64,000 bases of DNA from CAVRGQ01 sp963720785. Its GTDB lineage: Bacteria > Actinomycetota > Acidimicrobiia > IMCC26256 > DASPTH01. Made by a program: the position numbers and the translations under genes. The stretch lies in assembly GCA_963720785.1 (NCBI GenBank), contig CAVRGQ010000004.1, positions 1-64,000 on the forward strand. The letters are read 5' to 3'. How positions within the stretch are numbered: position 1 is the first letter of the stretch; each line of letters begins with the position of its first letter. The notes beneath the pieces are model-generated. The model saw only the letters and a list, made by a program, of their open reading frames with translations. It had not been told where the DNA came from and did not search any database. Positions 42,343 through 52,486 of the stretch are shown here, one piece after another.

Positions 42343-43128
42343 TCAGGCCAGGTCGAGGCTGCGCACCACGAACACCGGGCACGGTGCGTGGCGCACCACC
42401 TCCATCGTGACGCTGCCCACGCTCACGCGGGCCATGCCACTGCGCCCGTGGGTGGTCATGCCGAGCAGCGCATCCGGCAGTTGCGCGGCGAGCGCGACGA
42501 TCGCGTCGGCCGGGTCGCCGGTGAGCGCGGTGAACCCGGCGGTGAGCCCCGCGTCGGTGAACACCTGCACTGCCGCGGCGGCCCAGTCGGGGGTGGCCGC
42601 GCCGTCGCCGAGCACCGCCACCACCGTGACCCGCACCCCGATCGAGGCCGCGAACGCGGCCGCCCGTGGCAGTACCTCCGCGGCGGCGGGTGAACCGTCG
42701 AGGCACACGAGCAGCTCGTCGTAGCGATCGACCTTCGCCGCGGCCTGCACGTCGAATGCGGGACCACCGAGCACGAGCGGGACCTCGGTGCGGCGGATGA
42801 CCTCCTCGGCGACGCTGCCGAAGATCGCCTGCGCCACACCGCGGCGCGCGTGGGTGGTCATCGAGACCACGGCATCGGGCTCGGCCGCCGCCGCGGTGAT
42901 CAACGCGCTCGCCGCGAGCCGGTCGCGGTACACATGGGTGCGGGCGAACTCCACACCCGCGCGGGCCGCGGCCTCGTCGAGGTACTCGTCGGGACCGGAC
43001 ACGCCGCCCGGACGGGCGATGACGCCGACGAGCGCGGCACCGGCCTGCCGCGCGACGGTGTGCGCGGCCTTCACGATGTGCTCGGAGTACTCGGATCCGT
43101 CGAGTGCGACGACACAGGTCCTGGGCAC
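42343..43128 (-). CDS. tandem universal stress protein
   Basis: 261 residues from GTG 43128. Two USP domains: the first opens CVVALDGSEYSEHIVKAA and closes VSMTTHARRGVAQAIFGSVA; the second opens LLVCLDGSPAAAEVLPRA and closes LGMTTHGRSGMARVSVGSVT. The G-x2-G-x9-G(S/T) ATP-binding motif is close to intact in both. Cytosolic stress response protein; actinobacterial homologues are often hypoxia induced. Confidence 0.9.
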   Translation of the reverse strand: MPRTCVVALDGSEYSEHIVKAAHTVARQAGAALVGVIARPGGVSGPDEYLDEAAARAGVEFARTHVYRDRLAASALITAAAAEPDAVVSMTTHARRGVAQAIFGSVAEEVIRRTEVPLVLGGPAFDVQAAAKVDRYDELLVCLDGSPAAAEVLPRAAAFAASIGVRVTVVAVLGDGAATPDWAAAAVQVFTDAGLTAGFTALTGDPADAIVALAAQLPDALLGMTTHGRSGMARVSVGSVTMEVVRHAPCPVFVVRSLDLA

Positions 43129-43311
43129 GGTTGCTCCTCGGTCATGGTGGATGGGCGCACCCCCCGTGCACGTCCAGTGAAGGCTACGGCCTGCCCCACC
43201 CGCCAGAGGCGGAGGTCCGCAACCGCGCTTTGGGCGACCGCGCGCAGCGGGGAGGTTGACGACCGGGCCCTCGCGGGCGGACGATGGGCCTCCCCGCACG
43301 ACGGAGTCCCC

Positions 43312-43497
43312 ATGGGTGTGATCGGCAAGCCCCAACGTGAGATCCACATCCCCGTCACCGAGCCCACCCCCGCGGCACCGGTGACCCAGCCCGCTCCCGC
43401 GCCGGAACCCGTCCTCCCCGCCGAGCCCGTCATGCCCGCCGAGCCCGTTCCCGCCGAGCCCGTTCCCACCGAGCCCGTTCCCGCCGGCACGACGTGA
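43312..43497 (+). CDS. small Pro-Ala-Glu-Val repeat protein
   Basis: 61 residues from ATG 43312. MGVIGKPQREIHIPVTEP is followed by tandem (P)AEPV(P/M) repeats. The DNA repeats GAGCCCGTTCCCGCC-like units. It ends eight bases before the next gene, so both may be translated from one message. No known function; the repeat tail would be extended and could bind a partner. Confidence 0.5.
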   Translation: MGVIGKPQREIHIPVTEPTPAAPVTQPAPAPEPVLPAEPVMPAEPVPAEPVPTEPVPAGTT

Positions 43498-43504
43498 ACG
43501 TGCG

Positions 43505-44380
43505 ATGACCGACCAGCGCATCGACCTGCCCTGGGACGTCTACGCCACCCCCATCCGCGCGCGGAAGCTCGCCCGCCTCGCGGTGCAGCACGAGATGCCC
43601 GCCAACGGCGAGCACCCGGGTCGCCCGGAGGGGATCGTGTTGCAGCCCGCCTTCTTCCGGCAGCTCGGTGGCAGCTACGAAGTGGCCGACCACGCCGTGT
43701 GCCCGCTGCAGGACCACGAGGCGCCCGACGCGTCGTGCACCTGCGGGTTCTACGCGGTGGAGCACGACGAGGAGCTCTGGCGACTCGGCGGCTTCGAGCC
43801 CGAGCTGGCCGTGCTCGACGTCGACCTCGCCGGGCGCGTCATCGAGCACGAGCACGGCTTCCGCGCGAGCCATCAGCGAGTCCGCCGGGTGACGATCGGC
43901 AACGTGTGCGTGCGCTGCGGGCGGCCGGCGGTGACGCTGCGCCGGCACTGGTTCGGTGGCCTCACCCCCGCGTGCGCCCGCCACGCACGGAACCCGGTGG
44001 CCCTCGACGAGGTCAGCGAGGCACTCGGGGTGCCGGTCGACTTCGCCACCGACGACCCCGCGCCGGCACCGCGCGGGAAGCGGTTTCGCTTCGTGCTCGC
44101 GCAGCTCGTGGCGCCGATCATCGTGCTGATGAGTGGCATCGGCCTCGCGTTCGCCACGGATTCCGGGGTGCCCCTCAACTTCGCGCAGCTCGCGGTGCTC
44201 GGCTGGCTGTTGCTCGGCCCGATGGTGTTCGACCGCATCGCGCCCCACTTCGGCCTCGGCCGTCGCGAGACGGTTCGACTGCAACGCCGTTGGAGTTGGT
44301 TGGTCATCTCCGTGGTGATCGCATGCGATCTGCTCATCACCGTGGTCGCCGCGGTGGTGTGGGACGCGATGACCGCGTGA
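43505..44380 (+). CDS. membrane protein with Cys-rich cytosolic domain
   Basis: 291 residues. The N-terminal 190 residues have a Cys/His-rich part: VCPLQDHEAPDASCTCGFYA and VCVRCGRPAVTLRRHWFGG with ACARH, fit to bind zinc. Three TM segments follow (about 200-222, 228-245, 262-285). The N-terminus resembles proteins that fold around a zinc knuckle with a tryptophan-rich loop, but no named domain is certain. The stop overlaps the gluconokinase start (GTGA). Confidence 0.6.
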   Translation: MTDQRIDLPWDVYATPIRARKLARLAVQHEMPANGEHPGRPEGIVLQPAFFRQLGGSYEVADHAVCPLQDHEAPDASCTCGFYAVEHDEELWRLGGFEPELAVLDVDLAGRVIEHEHGFRASHQRVRRVTIGNVCVRCGRPAVTLRRHWFGGLTPACARHARNPVALDEVSEALGVPVDFATDDPAPAPRGKRFRFVLAQLVAPIIVLMSGIGLAFATDSGVPLNFAQLAVLGWLLLGPMVFDRIAPHFGLGRRETVRLQRRWSWLVISVVIACDLLITVVAAVVWDAMTA

Positions 44381-44896
44381 GCCGCGAGCGCAACGCGAGC
44401 GACGAGCTCGCGCCGCTCGTCGTGGTGATGGGCGTCGCGGGAGCCGGGAAGTCGACGGTCGGACCGCTGGTCGGCGCGCGGTTGCGCGTGCCCTTCGTCG
44501 ACGCCGACGATCTCCACGACCCCGAGTGCCGCGAGCAGATGCGGCTCGGCATTCCCCTCACCGATGCACAACGGGCACCGTGGCTCGCCCGCGTCCACGC
44601 GGTGCTCGCGGAGCACGCGACGCGCTGGCGTGGTCGTCGTGTGCTCGGCGCTGCGGCCGGTACACCGGGCCGCCATTCGCGGCGACCTCGTCGGCGTGAC
44701 GTTCGTGGGCCTCGTGGTCGCGCCCGAGGTCCTGCGGCAGCGGCTCGAGCAACGCGCCGGCCACTTCGCGGGCGTCGACCTGCTCGATGCGCAGCTGCGC
44801 ACGCTCGAGGTCGACGACCAGGTGCTCACCGTCGACGGCGAGGCACCGCCCGACGACGTCGCCGCGGCGATCGTCGCGGCGATCCCCACCCGCTGA
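44377..44896 (+). CDS. gntK: gluconokinase (GntK-type) (frameshifted)
   Basis: About 173 residues from GTG 44377, frame break near 44635. VVMGVAGAGKSTVGPLVGAR is the P-loop, DADDLHDPECREQMRLGIPL and TDAQRAPWLARVH are the gluconate kinase signature. Phosphorylates gluconate to 6-phosphogluconate using ATP. Overlap with the upstream gene indicates coupling. Since the family also includes other small-molecule kinases, gluconate as substrate is likely but not proven. Confidence 0.8.
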
Positions 44897-44933
44897 GCCG
44901 CATCACCTGGGTCCGGGCAGGCAGAATGCGCCG

Positions 44934-45691
44934 ATGTCTTCGCTGCGACGGGTTGCGGGCGTACTCGCGGTCGGCACGGCGCTGCTCGCCGGCGTCACCG
45001 GACCAGTCTCCGGACGCTGGGCCGGCGAGGTCGCGCAGGCCGAACCATCCCCGGCGACCACCACCAGGCCGAAGCTCGTGCACACGAAGGGCATGTACCG
45101 CGAGCGCTATTGCGAGATCCTCCTGGTGCATCCCGGCCCCGGCGGTCTCGTGGCCGACGTCTACAACACGTACACCCTCAACGAGTGCCCGGCCGCGCCG
45201 TGGGCCGCGCTCGACGCGAAGGCGGTGGCCCAGGAGCAGCAGGTGCCGATCGCGCTGCGCAACGGACCGCGGCACTGGCTCATGGACCGCGTCGACAAGG
45301 AACCGCTCGCCGACCCGATCCACGCCGACTTCGGCGGCATCGAGATGGTGAAGCTCGCGACGGTGGCGCTCGGCAGCGCGGTGAACCCCGCGCCCTACAC
45401 CGAGCACGAGGTCGACCGCCGCACCGTGTTCACCTTCGCCAAGGGCCGCACCGTCCACGAGCTCGTCGCGCCTGACGGCACCACCTACGTGATGCAGACC
45501 TGGTCGCAACAGGTCGACCCGTCGCTCGGCGAGCGCGACCTCGGCGGTCTCGGCTCCCGCCTGCAGCTCCCCGACGGCTGGGCCTACCGGTCGCGCCGGT
45601 TGCGCGCACCCTGCGCGTCGTCACCCTCGACGCTCCCGCGCACGTGCTCCAGGACGACCTGATGAACAGCTACGTGCGCGTGGACACCTAG
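44934..45691 (+). CDS. exported protein of unknown function (frameshifted)
   Basis: About 251 residues from ATG 44934. The signal peptide is SLRRVAGVLAVGTALLAGVT. The mature part has YRERYCEILLVHPGPGG, VYNTYTLNECPAAPW (two Cys likely paired), and a barrel-like domain with HELVAPDGTTYVMQTWSQQ. A frame break near 45597 precedes the end (HVLQDDLMNSYVRVDT). The pattern resembles secreted proteins of unknown function in proteobacteria and actinobacteria. It overlaps the convergent monooxygenase gene by four bases. Confidence 0.65.
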
Positions 45692-47636
45692 CTGATGACG
45701 TACTCGCCTGCGTCGAAGGTCTTCGTCCAGCGCCAGTAGGTGGGGATCGGCCACGGCGACAGCGTGAAGACGCGGCCGTCGGCGTTCTTGTAGTGCGAGT
45801 GCTTCACCGATGCGTGCGCCCACACCATCTGCGCGATCTCGTCCTCGTACCGCTTCACGTACCCGTCGTGCACGTCGGCGCGCGGTTCGATCGCGTGCGC
45901 TCCGGACTGCAGCAGCGCGCGCAGTGCCTGCATGATGTAGTTGAGCTGGCACTCCGACTGGAAGATCAGGCTCGCGCCCGACGCGAGGTTGGTGCCCGGC
46001 CCGTACACACAGAACAGGTTCGGGAAGTTGGGCACCGTGATACCGAGGTACGCGGTCGGCTCCTCGCCCCACTGCTCGCGGAGCACGGTGCCGTCGCGAC
46101 CGACGATGTGCATGGGCCACAGGTAGTCGTTGTTGCGGAACCCGGTCGCGTAACAGATCACGTCGGCCGGGTAGTGCGTGCCGTCGACGGTGACGACGCC
46201 GTCCTCCACGATGCGCGCGATGTCGGTGCGCACGAGGTCCACGTTGTCGCGCGTGAGGCACGAGAGGTACGAGCCGTTGTCCTGCAGGGTGCGCTTCGCG
46301 GTGGCGGGGTAGTCGGGGATCACCTTGGCGACGAGCTCCTCGTCGCCGGCGAGCCACTGCGACATCCATCCGGTGAACCACTCGCGCGTCATGCGGTTCC
46401 CCTCGCTGATCGAGAGGCCGCCGTCGTCGTAGTTCGGGTCGATGCGCGAGTTCTCCACACTCAGGCCCGCGCCCGGGTAGAAGGTGAGGAAGCGGAACCA
46501 CCGCCCGTAGAAGGGCAGGTGCCGGATCGCCCAGCGGTCACCGTCGGGCACGGGGCGGTGGTAGTTCATGTTCGGGAACACCCACTGCGCGGTGCGCTGG
46601 AAGATCGTGAGCTGCTCCACGTCGGGGGCGACGGTCGGCGCGATCTGGAAGCCGGTGGCACCGCACCCGATCAGCGCGACCTTCTTGCCGCGGTAGTCGA
46701 CCGTGTCGTCCCAGCGCGACGAGTGGAACGACGGGCCGGTGAACGAGTCCATACCCTCGAACCGCGGCTGGTTGGGGGTGTTGAGCGAGCCGACCGCACT
46801 GATGACCGCGCGCGCGTCGAGCGTGTCGGTGGTGCCGTCGGCGGCGCGCACCTCGACCGCCCAGCGGCCGGTGTCCTCGTGAAAGGTCGCGCCGACGACG
46901 GTGGTGTCGAAGCGGAGGTTCGCCGCGAGGCCCCACTTGTCGACGACGTGCTCGAAGTAGGCGCGCAGCTCGGGCTGACGCGAGAAGTACTCGCTCCAGT
47001 GGTCGGCGGGCTCGAACGAGTAGCAGTAGAAGTGGCTGCCGACGTCGACGCGCGCGCCCGGGTAGTGGTTCTCCCACCACGTACCGCCGGGGCCCGGGTT
47101 CTTCTCGACGATCGTGAACGGGATGCCCGCCTGCTGCAGCCGGTGCCCCGCGAGCAGTCCCGCCTCCCCCCGCCGATCACGACGACGTGCGCGTCGGCGC
47201 GCACCGCCTCGGGGATGTCGTCCTTCCAGGTGACCGCGCCGTGGTCGGCGCCGTCGAGGTGGAGGTCCTCCACGAACATCGGCACGTTCGCCGGGTCGAG
47301 CGGCGCGCAGGCGAGGAACGCCATCATCTCCTCGATGAGCTCGGGCGAGGGTGCCGGGGGCAGCACACAGCCGCCGTCGCGGTACGCGGCGATCGCCGGG
47401 AGCGCCCGGGCGCGGGCCTCGGCGAGCTGCTCCTCCGTGAGCCCTCCCTGGTACTCGTTGAGCATCGAGAGGGTGGGCCGCAGGTCGCCGCGGATCCACG
47501 ACGGGTCGCCCGTGAGGTGCACGAGGGAGCACAGCAGCGCGGGGATGCTCACGTCCTCGAGCGCGCGGGCGATCGTTGCGTCGTCGTCGGTGAAGGAGAG
47601 GCCAGCGTGCGGGTTGCGGGTCACCGGTTCTGCCAT
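45688..47636 (-). CDS. flavin-containing Baeyer-Villiger-type monooxygenase (frameshifted)
   Basis: About 650 residues from ATG 47636, frame break near 47170 inside the first FAD motif (VVVIGGG then EAGLLAG). Other marks: NPGPGGTWWENHYPGARVDV, the BVMO fingerprint FTGPSFHSSRWDD, and the NADPH Rossmann motif VALIGCGATGFQIAP. The ~150-residue N-terminal extension is that of 4-hydroxyacetophenone monooxygenase relatives. It inserts oxygen next to ketones, consistent with the P450 and lipid-type neighbours. Confidence 0.85.
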
Positions 47637-47717
47637 GGCGCACAGGTTGCCCGATCCCCGACGGAGTCGCCAGCCGTAGGGCCTCAGGCGGGATTGCCGG
47701 CGCCGGAGCCGAGGTCG

Positions 47718-48242
47718 TCAGGCGGGATTGCCGGGGTCGAAGTCCTTGACCGCCTGGAACCCGAGACGCGGGACGTCGCCATGGACCGACGCGACCGGTG
47801 TTCCGCCCACGGTCACGTCGAGGACGAAGGCGACGTGGTCGCCGACGTCGTGACTCGCGACGATCTGCCCGGCGAACCAGTCGAGGCCGTCGAGAACCGG
47901 CAGGCCCCACGGGCCCATGCGCCAACCGCAATCGCGCATCTTGTCGAGGTCGGCCGGGTCCTGCCCGGTGTGCTCGCCGAAGAGCGAAGCGAGCCGCTGG
48001 TCGTCGTCGGTGTCGTGCAGCACGTGCACCGCGAGCGCGACCGATCGGGTGGCGATCTCGTAGGTGCGGTTGCGCTTCGACAGGCACACGAGGAAGTGGA
48101 CCGGGTCGATGCTGCACTGGGTGGAGAACCCCACCAGGCAACCGTCAGCGTCGTCCTCCGCTTGCGCGGTGACGATCACCATCTCCGGGTCGGCCTGCGC
48201 GGCGAGACGCGCGAAGGCCTCGGTGCTCGTGGTGGCCGCCAT
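47718..48242 (-). CDS. flavin reductase family protein
   Basis: 174 residues from ATG 48242. FSTQCSIDPVHFLVCLSKRN and ATRSVALAVHVLHDTDDDQR match the split-barrel flavin reductase/FMN-binding fold; the C-terminus has DHVAFVLDVTVGG. It may supply reduced flavin to a monooxygenase, though the BVMO-type neighbour binds its own FAD. The next gene is a flavodoxin, pointing to a redox unit. Confidence 0.75.
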   Translation of the reverse strand: MAATTSTEAFARLAAQADPEMVIVTAQAEDDADGCLVGFSTQCSIDPVHFLVCLSKRNRTYEIATRSVALAVHVLHDTDDDQRLASLFGEHTGQDPADLDKMRDCGWRMGPWGLPVLDGLDWFAGQIVASHDVGDHVAFVLDVTVGGTPVASVHGDVPRLGFQAVKDFDPGNPA

Positions 48243-48280
48243 GCAGAGGGTCTTCCCGCTCGCAGGGGCGGGCAAACGCG

Positions 48281-48832
48281 TCAGCCGATGAGCCTCGCCG
48301 CCAGATCCTCACCCCACGCCCGGGCGTGCTCCACCTCGTGCGGCTCGAGGTGCGTGTCCTTCGTGACGAGGAAGCTCTCGGGCTCGGCCACCAATTCGCA
48401 GGCGTGGCGACGCAGCCGCTTGGCGATTCCTTTCGAGGCGCGGCCGGTGAATGCCACCGCCATGTCGACGCGGGTGTCGAACGCCGCAGCCCGCATGCCG
48501 AGCTCGCCGATGCCGTCGAACCATTCCCGCAGCCCGTCACCCTCGGCGTCAGGGTCGAGGTCGAGCGGTGGATCGGGCTTCGTGGCGTCGTCGATCGCCG
48601 ACGATCGGGTCACCGCTCGCGACATGCCGTGCGCGTGGGTGGGACCACCCACCACGAGGAGGTCGACGTCCGTGAGCCGCTCGGCAGTCGCGTCGTGCAC
48701 CGACATGACCGAGGTTTCGACAACCCCGACGGCGCCGTCGCCACCGATCACGGAGCGAAGGCCCTCTCCGATGGCCTCGGCCACCGAGTGGGTGTTGCCG
48801 TACATCGACTCGTACACGACGATCGCACGCAT
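48281..48832 (-). CDS. flavodoxin family protein
   Basis: 183 residues from ATG 48832. RAIVVYESMYGNTHSVAEAI is the phosphate loop for FMN, and VDLLVVGGPTHAHGMSRAV the second FMN contact. It shuttles electrons or serves as a quinone-reductase-like protein. It ends 39 bases before the flavin reductase gene on the same strand; the two likely share a transcript. Confidence 0.85.
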   Translation of the reverse strand: MRAIVVYESMYGNTHSVAEAIGEGLRSVIGGDGAVGVVETSVMSVHDATAERLTDVDLLVVGGPTHAHGMSRAVTRSSAIDDATKPDPPLDLDPDAEGDGLREWFDGIGELGMRAAAFDTRVDMAVAFTGRASKGIAKRLRRHACELVAEPESFLVTKDTHLEPHEVEHARAWGEDLAARLIG

Positions 48833-48901
48833 GGGCACCTCCAGGGCTGCTTCCGTACCTCCGGTGTACCCCGCGCGGGTGGACGCGAACAGGGCCGGAG
48901 G

Positions 48902-49558
48902 TCAGCCCTCGCCGCCCTCGCCGCCGTGCTCGCCGACGGTTTGACCCTTGTCGATGCGCGTCTGGGTGTTCTGCCAGACCGACTTGGAGCCGGAGTGGCC
49001 GATCTCGTAGATCCAGTAGGTCGAGACCGCGGAGAACACGAGCGCCAGCCCGAGCAGCACGGTGCTCGCGAGCTTCAGCGAGTCACGACCGGCAGTCGTG
49101 GCGGGCGTCGCGGCGGTGGCGGCCTCGGCGGCACGCTTGGCGCGCACGCGGTCGACGATCATCACGCCGAGCACGCACAGGAACATCAGGAGCAGCCAAG
49201 GGCGGATGTTCTCGCCCATGCGCGTGTGGTCCTCGAGCAGTTTCGACTCACGCACGTATTCCTGCAGATCCTGGCCCGCCATGATGGTGAGCTGGGTGGC
49301 GAGCCCGGCGATCACCAGCAGTCCGACCACGTACCAGCCGATGCGGTCGCGCAGCTTGGGCCAGCACATCAGGACGACGCCGAGGGCGCACAGGGGGATC
49401 AGCACCACGGGGATGTGCGCGAACAGAGGGTGGGCCGGCAGGCCCATGAAATCGGTCACGGTTGTCCAGAGCTCCTGTAGCGGATTCGACCGGGCATCGG
49501 GCCCGGGCGCCGCCGAGTCTGGAGGAGCAACGTAAGAACGAGGTGAGAACCTGAGCAT
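48902..49558 (-). CDS. DUF2231-like membrane protein
   Basis: 218 residues. MGLPAHPLFAHIPVVLIPLC is the opening of the DUF2231 family, with a His in the first helix that may bind heme. Four TM segments (about 44-62, 73-92, 120-138, 165-185). The C-terminal tail is Gly/Glu-rich (GEHGGEGGEG). The start could be further in, near VTDFMGLPAH. Function is unknown, possibly redox at the membrane. Confidence 0.65.
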   Translation of the reverse strand: MLRFSPRSYVAPPDSAAPGPDARSNPLQELWTTVTDFMGLPAHPLFAHIPVVLIPLCALGVVLMCWPKLRDRIGWYVVGLLVIAGLATQLTIMAGQDLQEYVRESKLLEDHTRMGENIRPWLLLMFLCVLGVMIVDRVRAKRAAEAATAATPATTAGRDSLKLASTVLLGLALVFSAVSTYWIYEIGHSGSKSVWQNTQTRIDKGQTVGEHGGEGGEG

Positions 49559-49595
49559 CTCCCGCGGACCGGCGTGTTCGGAGCGGGAGCAGCGC

Positions 49596-49862
49596 TCAGA
49601 GCGAGACGGTCACCGGGTCGACGACGAGGGAACGCAGCAGCTCGACGGCGTCTCCCCCGCCGGGGCGCAGTCGGCAGGCGGCGACGAGCAGCCGGCCGTC
49701 GGGGACCTCGTCGAAGCACACGTCGTGGGCCTCGACCCCCGTGACCGTCATCAGCTCGACGAGCGCGGCCAGCAGGTCGCCGACGGTGCGTGCCGGGCCG
49801 AGCACGAGGCGGACCTCGGTGACCGCCCAGTCGGGATTCCGGTTGGTGGGCATCGGGTCCAT
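49596..49862 (-). CDS. hypothetical 88-residue protein
   Basis: From ATG 49862: NPDWAVTEVRLVLGPARTV, LVELMTVTGVEAHDVCF, GRLLVAACRLRPGGGDAVE. It looks like a small alpha/beta domain of one repeat (beta-alpha-beta-beta). No catalytic motif or known family. Codon bias is good across the length. Confidence 0.45.
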   Translation of the reverse strand: MDPMPTNRNPDWAVTEVRLVLGPARTVGDLLAALVELMTVTGVEAHDVCFDEVPDGRLLVAACRLRPGGGDAVELLRSLVVDPVTVSL

Positions 49863-49970
49863 CGCTCGCCTCCGTGAGTGTCCCGCGTGCACGAGCTTGA
49901 ACGACGCAGGTGAACGGGACGCGTCACGGATCCCGCGAACGGGTGAATTCGGCGGGATGATCGGCGTCGG

Positions 49971-50691
49971 GTGCGCTACGACTGTGCGGTGCACGAAGCC
50001 CTGCTCGACAACGTCACCTGGCACGCCCTCACCACCGTGCAGGCCGGCTTCGCGGAGACGCACGGCCGCGCGCGGCGCTATCACCCTGACGTGTCAGTCT
50101 TCGCGGCGATCGATACCGGTACGGCCGCGGAATGGGACGACCTCGCGCAGCTCGTGGGCCCCGACGGCACCGCCGCGCTGTTCCGCGCCGAGATGCCCGC
50201 CATACCTGCGGGCTGGACGGTGCTGGTCGACGGCATCGGGCACCAGATGGTGTTCGACCCGGCCGACGCGGCTGCCCGCGCCCGTCTCGACCACGTCGCG
50301 CGCCCCGACGCGCGGCTGCTCACCGTCGACGACGAGCCCCAGATGGCCGCGCTCGTTCGCGCTCGCGCAGCCGGGCCCGTGGCGCCCGCGCACGATCGAG
50401 CTCGGCGACTACCACGGGGTGTTCGACGGCGACCGTCTCGTCGCGATGGCCGGCGAACGCCAGAAGCTCCCGGGTGGCACCGAGGTGAGCGCGGTGTGCA
50501 CGCACCCCGACGCGCGTCGGCGCGGCCTCGGCGCGGGGATCACCGCCCGGGTGTTGCACGGGATCCTCGATCGCGGCGAGACCCCGTTCCTGCACCACTC
50601 CGAGGAGAACCCGGCGCGCACCGTGTACGAGGCGCTCGGGTTCCGGTTGCGCCGCCCGGTGCAGCTCGTGATCGCGCGTCCGCCCGGCTGA
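49971..50691 (+). CDS. GNAT family N-acetyltransferase (frameshifted)
   Basis: About 240 residues, GTG 49971 (or 49989). The C-terminal half has the acetyl-CoA motif VSAVCTHPDARRRGLGAGIT (Q/R-x2-G-x-G/A) and ENPARTVYEALGFRLRRPV. The N-terminal half is a degenerate GNAT-like unit. A frame break near 50388 separates them. The acceptor is unknown. Confidence 0.8.
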
Positions 50692-50758
50692 CGCGGCCAT
50701 CCACGTCGTACGATCTCCGCAGCGCGCGCATCGGGCGCGCGACTGCGGAGGTCGTGCG

Positions 50759-51289
50759 ATGGCAGATCCAGTGACCGGGCACCCGCTCACCGACGACGAA
50801 GTGGCGAAGCTCGCCGAACTGCGCAACGAACGCAGCGCCCGCCTGCTGCACGACGACCGGCCCGCGTCGTCGGCGCGCGGCGTGCACCACGTCGCGCTGT
50901 TCTGCGCCGACGTCGAGCGCACGACGGCCTTCTACCAGGACCTGCTCGAGTTCCCGCTCACCGACATGTTCGAGAACCGCGACTACCGGGGCTCCACGCA
51001 CTTCTTCTTCGACATCGGCAACGGCAACGCACTCGCGTTCTTCGACTTCCCCGGCCTCGACCTCGGGCCGTACGCCGAGGTGCTCGGCGGGCTGCAACAC
51101 CTGGCGATCTCGGTGGCGCCGGAGAAGTGGGAACACCTGAAGGGCAAGCTCGACGCCGCGGGCGTCGAGTACGCGCACGTCAGCGGATCGTCGCTCTACT
51201 TCCGTGACCCCGACGGCGTGCGCCTCGAGCTCATCAAGGACCCGCTCGGAGAGATGTACGGCAAGAAGTTCATGCCGCCGGCTCTCTGA
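50759..51289 (+). CDS. glyoxalase/VOC superfamily protein
   Basis: 176 residues. After a helical start, GVHHVALFCADVERTTAFYQ opens a VOC domain, with LQHLAISVAPEKWEHLKGKL and SSLYFRDPDGVRLELIKDPL giving His and Glu metal ligands. One VOC unit plus a short N-terminal extension. The reaction (lyase, dioxygenase or resistance) cannot be fixed. Confidence 0.85.
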   Translation: MADPVTGHPLTDDEVAKLAELRNERSARLLHDDRPASSARGVHHVALFCADVERTTAFYQDLLEFPLTDMFENRDYRGSTHFFFDIGNGNALAFFDFPGLDLGPYAEVLGGLQHLAISVAPEKWEHLKGKLDAAGVEYAHVSGSSLYFRDPDGVRLELIKDPLGEMYGKKFMPPAL

Positions 51290-51294
51290 GCGAA

Positions 51295-52449
51295 CTACTC
51301 CATCTTCAGGTGGCGGCCGCCGTCGGCGAGGCGGATGACCGCCTTGCCCTCGAGCAGCCGGTGCAGGCCGGTGCCCGCGAGCTGCGCGCGCCAACCGTCG
51401 TCGAGGCGGCTCGGCCGCCCGTGCACGAGCGCCTTGATGTCGTCGCGCGTCGCGAGCAGTTGCCGGTCGATGCGCTCCGACGACGCGAGCTCCGCCACCC
51501 ATGCGACGAGCAGCGAGACCGCGGCGTCGAGGTCGGGCACGTCGTCGAACTTCGGCGGGCGGCGCAGCGCGTCGCTCGGCATCTCACGCGCCCGCTCGAC
51601 CACCTCGATGATCTCCTTGGCGGTGTTGCTCCCGACCCGGTTGACGCCGCGCAGCGCGAACAGGTCCTGCGTGTTGCGCGGCGGACGGTTCGCGGCGGCG
51701 ACGATCGCGAAGTCGGAGAGCACCTGACGGGTGGGCGTGTCGTTCGCCTGCGCGCGGCGTTCGCGCCACGCGGCGAGCGACTGTGCGACCTTCGCCTTGT
51801 CGCCGCGCATCGACGACGCGCCCTTCACCCGCCACCACGCGGTGTCGGGATCGTTCACGCGCGGCGTGCTCGATCGCAACACCTCGCACTCGGTGGCCGC
51901 CCACCGCTCGCGCCCGAGATCGGTGAGACGGTGCTGCAGCTCCACGGTGAGCGGGAGCAGGTGCTGCACGTCGGCCGCGGCGTAGAGCTTGAGTGAGTCC
52001 TTCATCGGGCGGGCCGACCAGTCGGCGAGCTGCTCCGACTTGTCGAGGCGCACACCGAGCAGCACCGACACCAGCGATCCGAGCGAGGGAGAACCCAGGC
52101 CCACGAACCCGGCGGCGAGCTGGGTGTCGAACAGGCCCGCGGGGCGCGCGCCGATCGCACGGTCGAGGATCGGCAGGTCGCTCGCGCCCGCGTGGGTGAC
52201 CATCGTGGCGGGCGTGTGCAGCACGTCGGCCAGGGCGCGCACGTCGCACGCGAGCGGGTCGACGAGGGCGATCCCGTGCGACCACGACAGCTGCACCAGG
52301 CACAGACGGGGCCAGTAGGTGTGCTCGGAGAGGAACTCGGTGTCGAGCCCGTACGAGGGCTCGTCGAGGAGGACCTTCACGACGTCGGCCAGCGCGGCGT
52401 CGCTGTCGACCCAGCGCACCTCGGGTTGGCGCACCTCGTGATCCGTCAC
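51295..52449 (-). CDS. rnd: ribonuclease D
   Basis: 384 residues. 3'-5' exoribonuclease with the DEDDy set: GLDTEFLSEHTYWPRLCLVQ (Asp, Glu), VTHAGASDLPILDRA (Asp), KLYAAADVQHLLPLT (Tyr, Asp). A C-terminal HRDC domain holds LFALRGVNRVGSNTAKEII. It trims tRNA and structured RNA 3' ends. Full length, intact. Confidence 0.9.
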   Translation of the reverse strand: MTDHEVRQPEVRWVDSDAALADVVKVLLDEPSYGLDTEFLSEHTYWPRLCLVQLSWSHGIALVDPLACDVRALADVLHTPATMVTHAGASDLPILDRAIGARPAGLFDTQLAAGFVGLGSPSLGSLVSVLLGVRLDKSEQLADWSARPMKDSLKLYAAADVQHLLPLTVELQHRLTDLGRERWAATECEVLRSSTPRVNDPDTAWWRVKGASSMRGDKAKVAQSLAAWRERRAQANDTPTRQVLSDFAIVAAANRPPRNTQDLFALRGVNRVGSNTAKEIIEVVERAREMPSDALRRPPKFDDVPDLDAAVSLLVAWVAELASSERIDRQLLATRDDIKALVHGRPSRLDDGWRAQLAGTGLHRLLEGKAVIRLADGGRHLKME

Positions 52450-52486
52450 CGGCAGAGCTTGCCACGCCGGGAGGCGTACACCCGCC

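Noticed and set aside
42850..43497. Plus-strand open frame leading into the (P)AEPV-repeat gene
   Set aside because: Most of it is antisense to the universal stress protein; only the part from ATG 43312 looks like a real gene.
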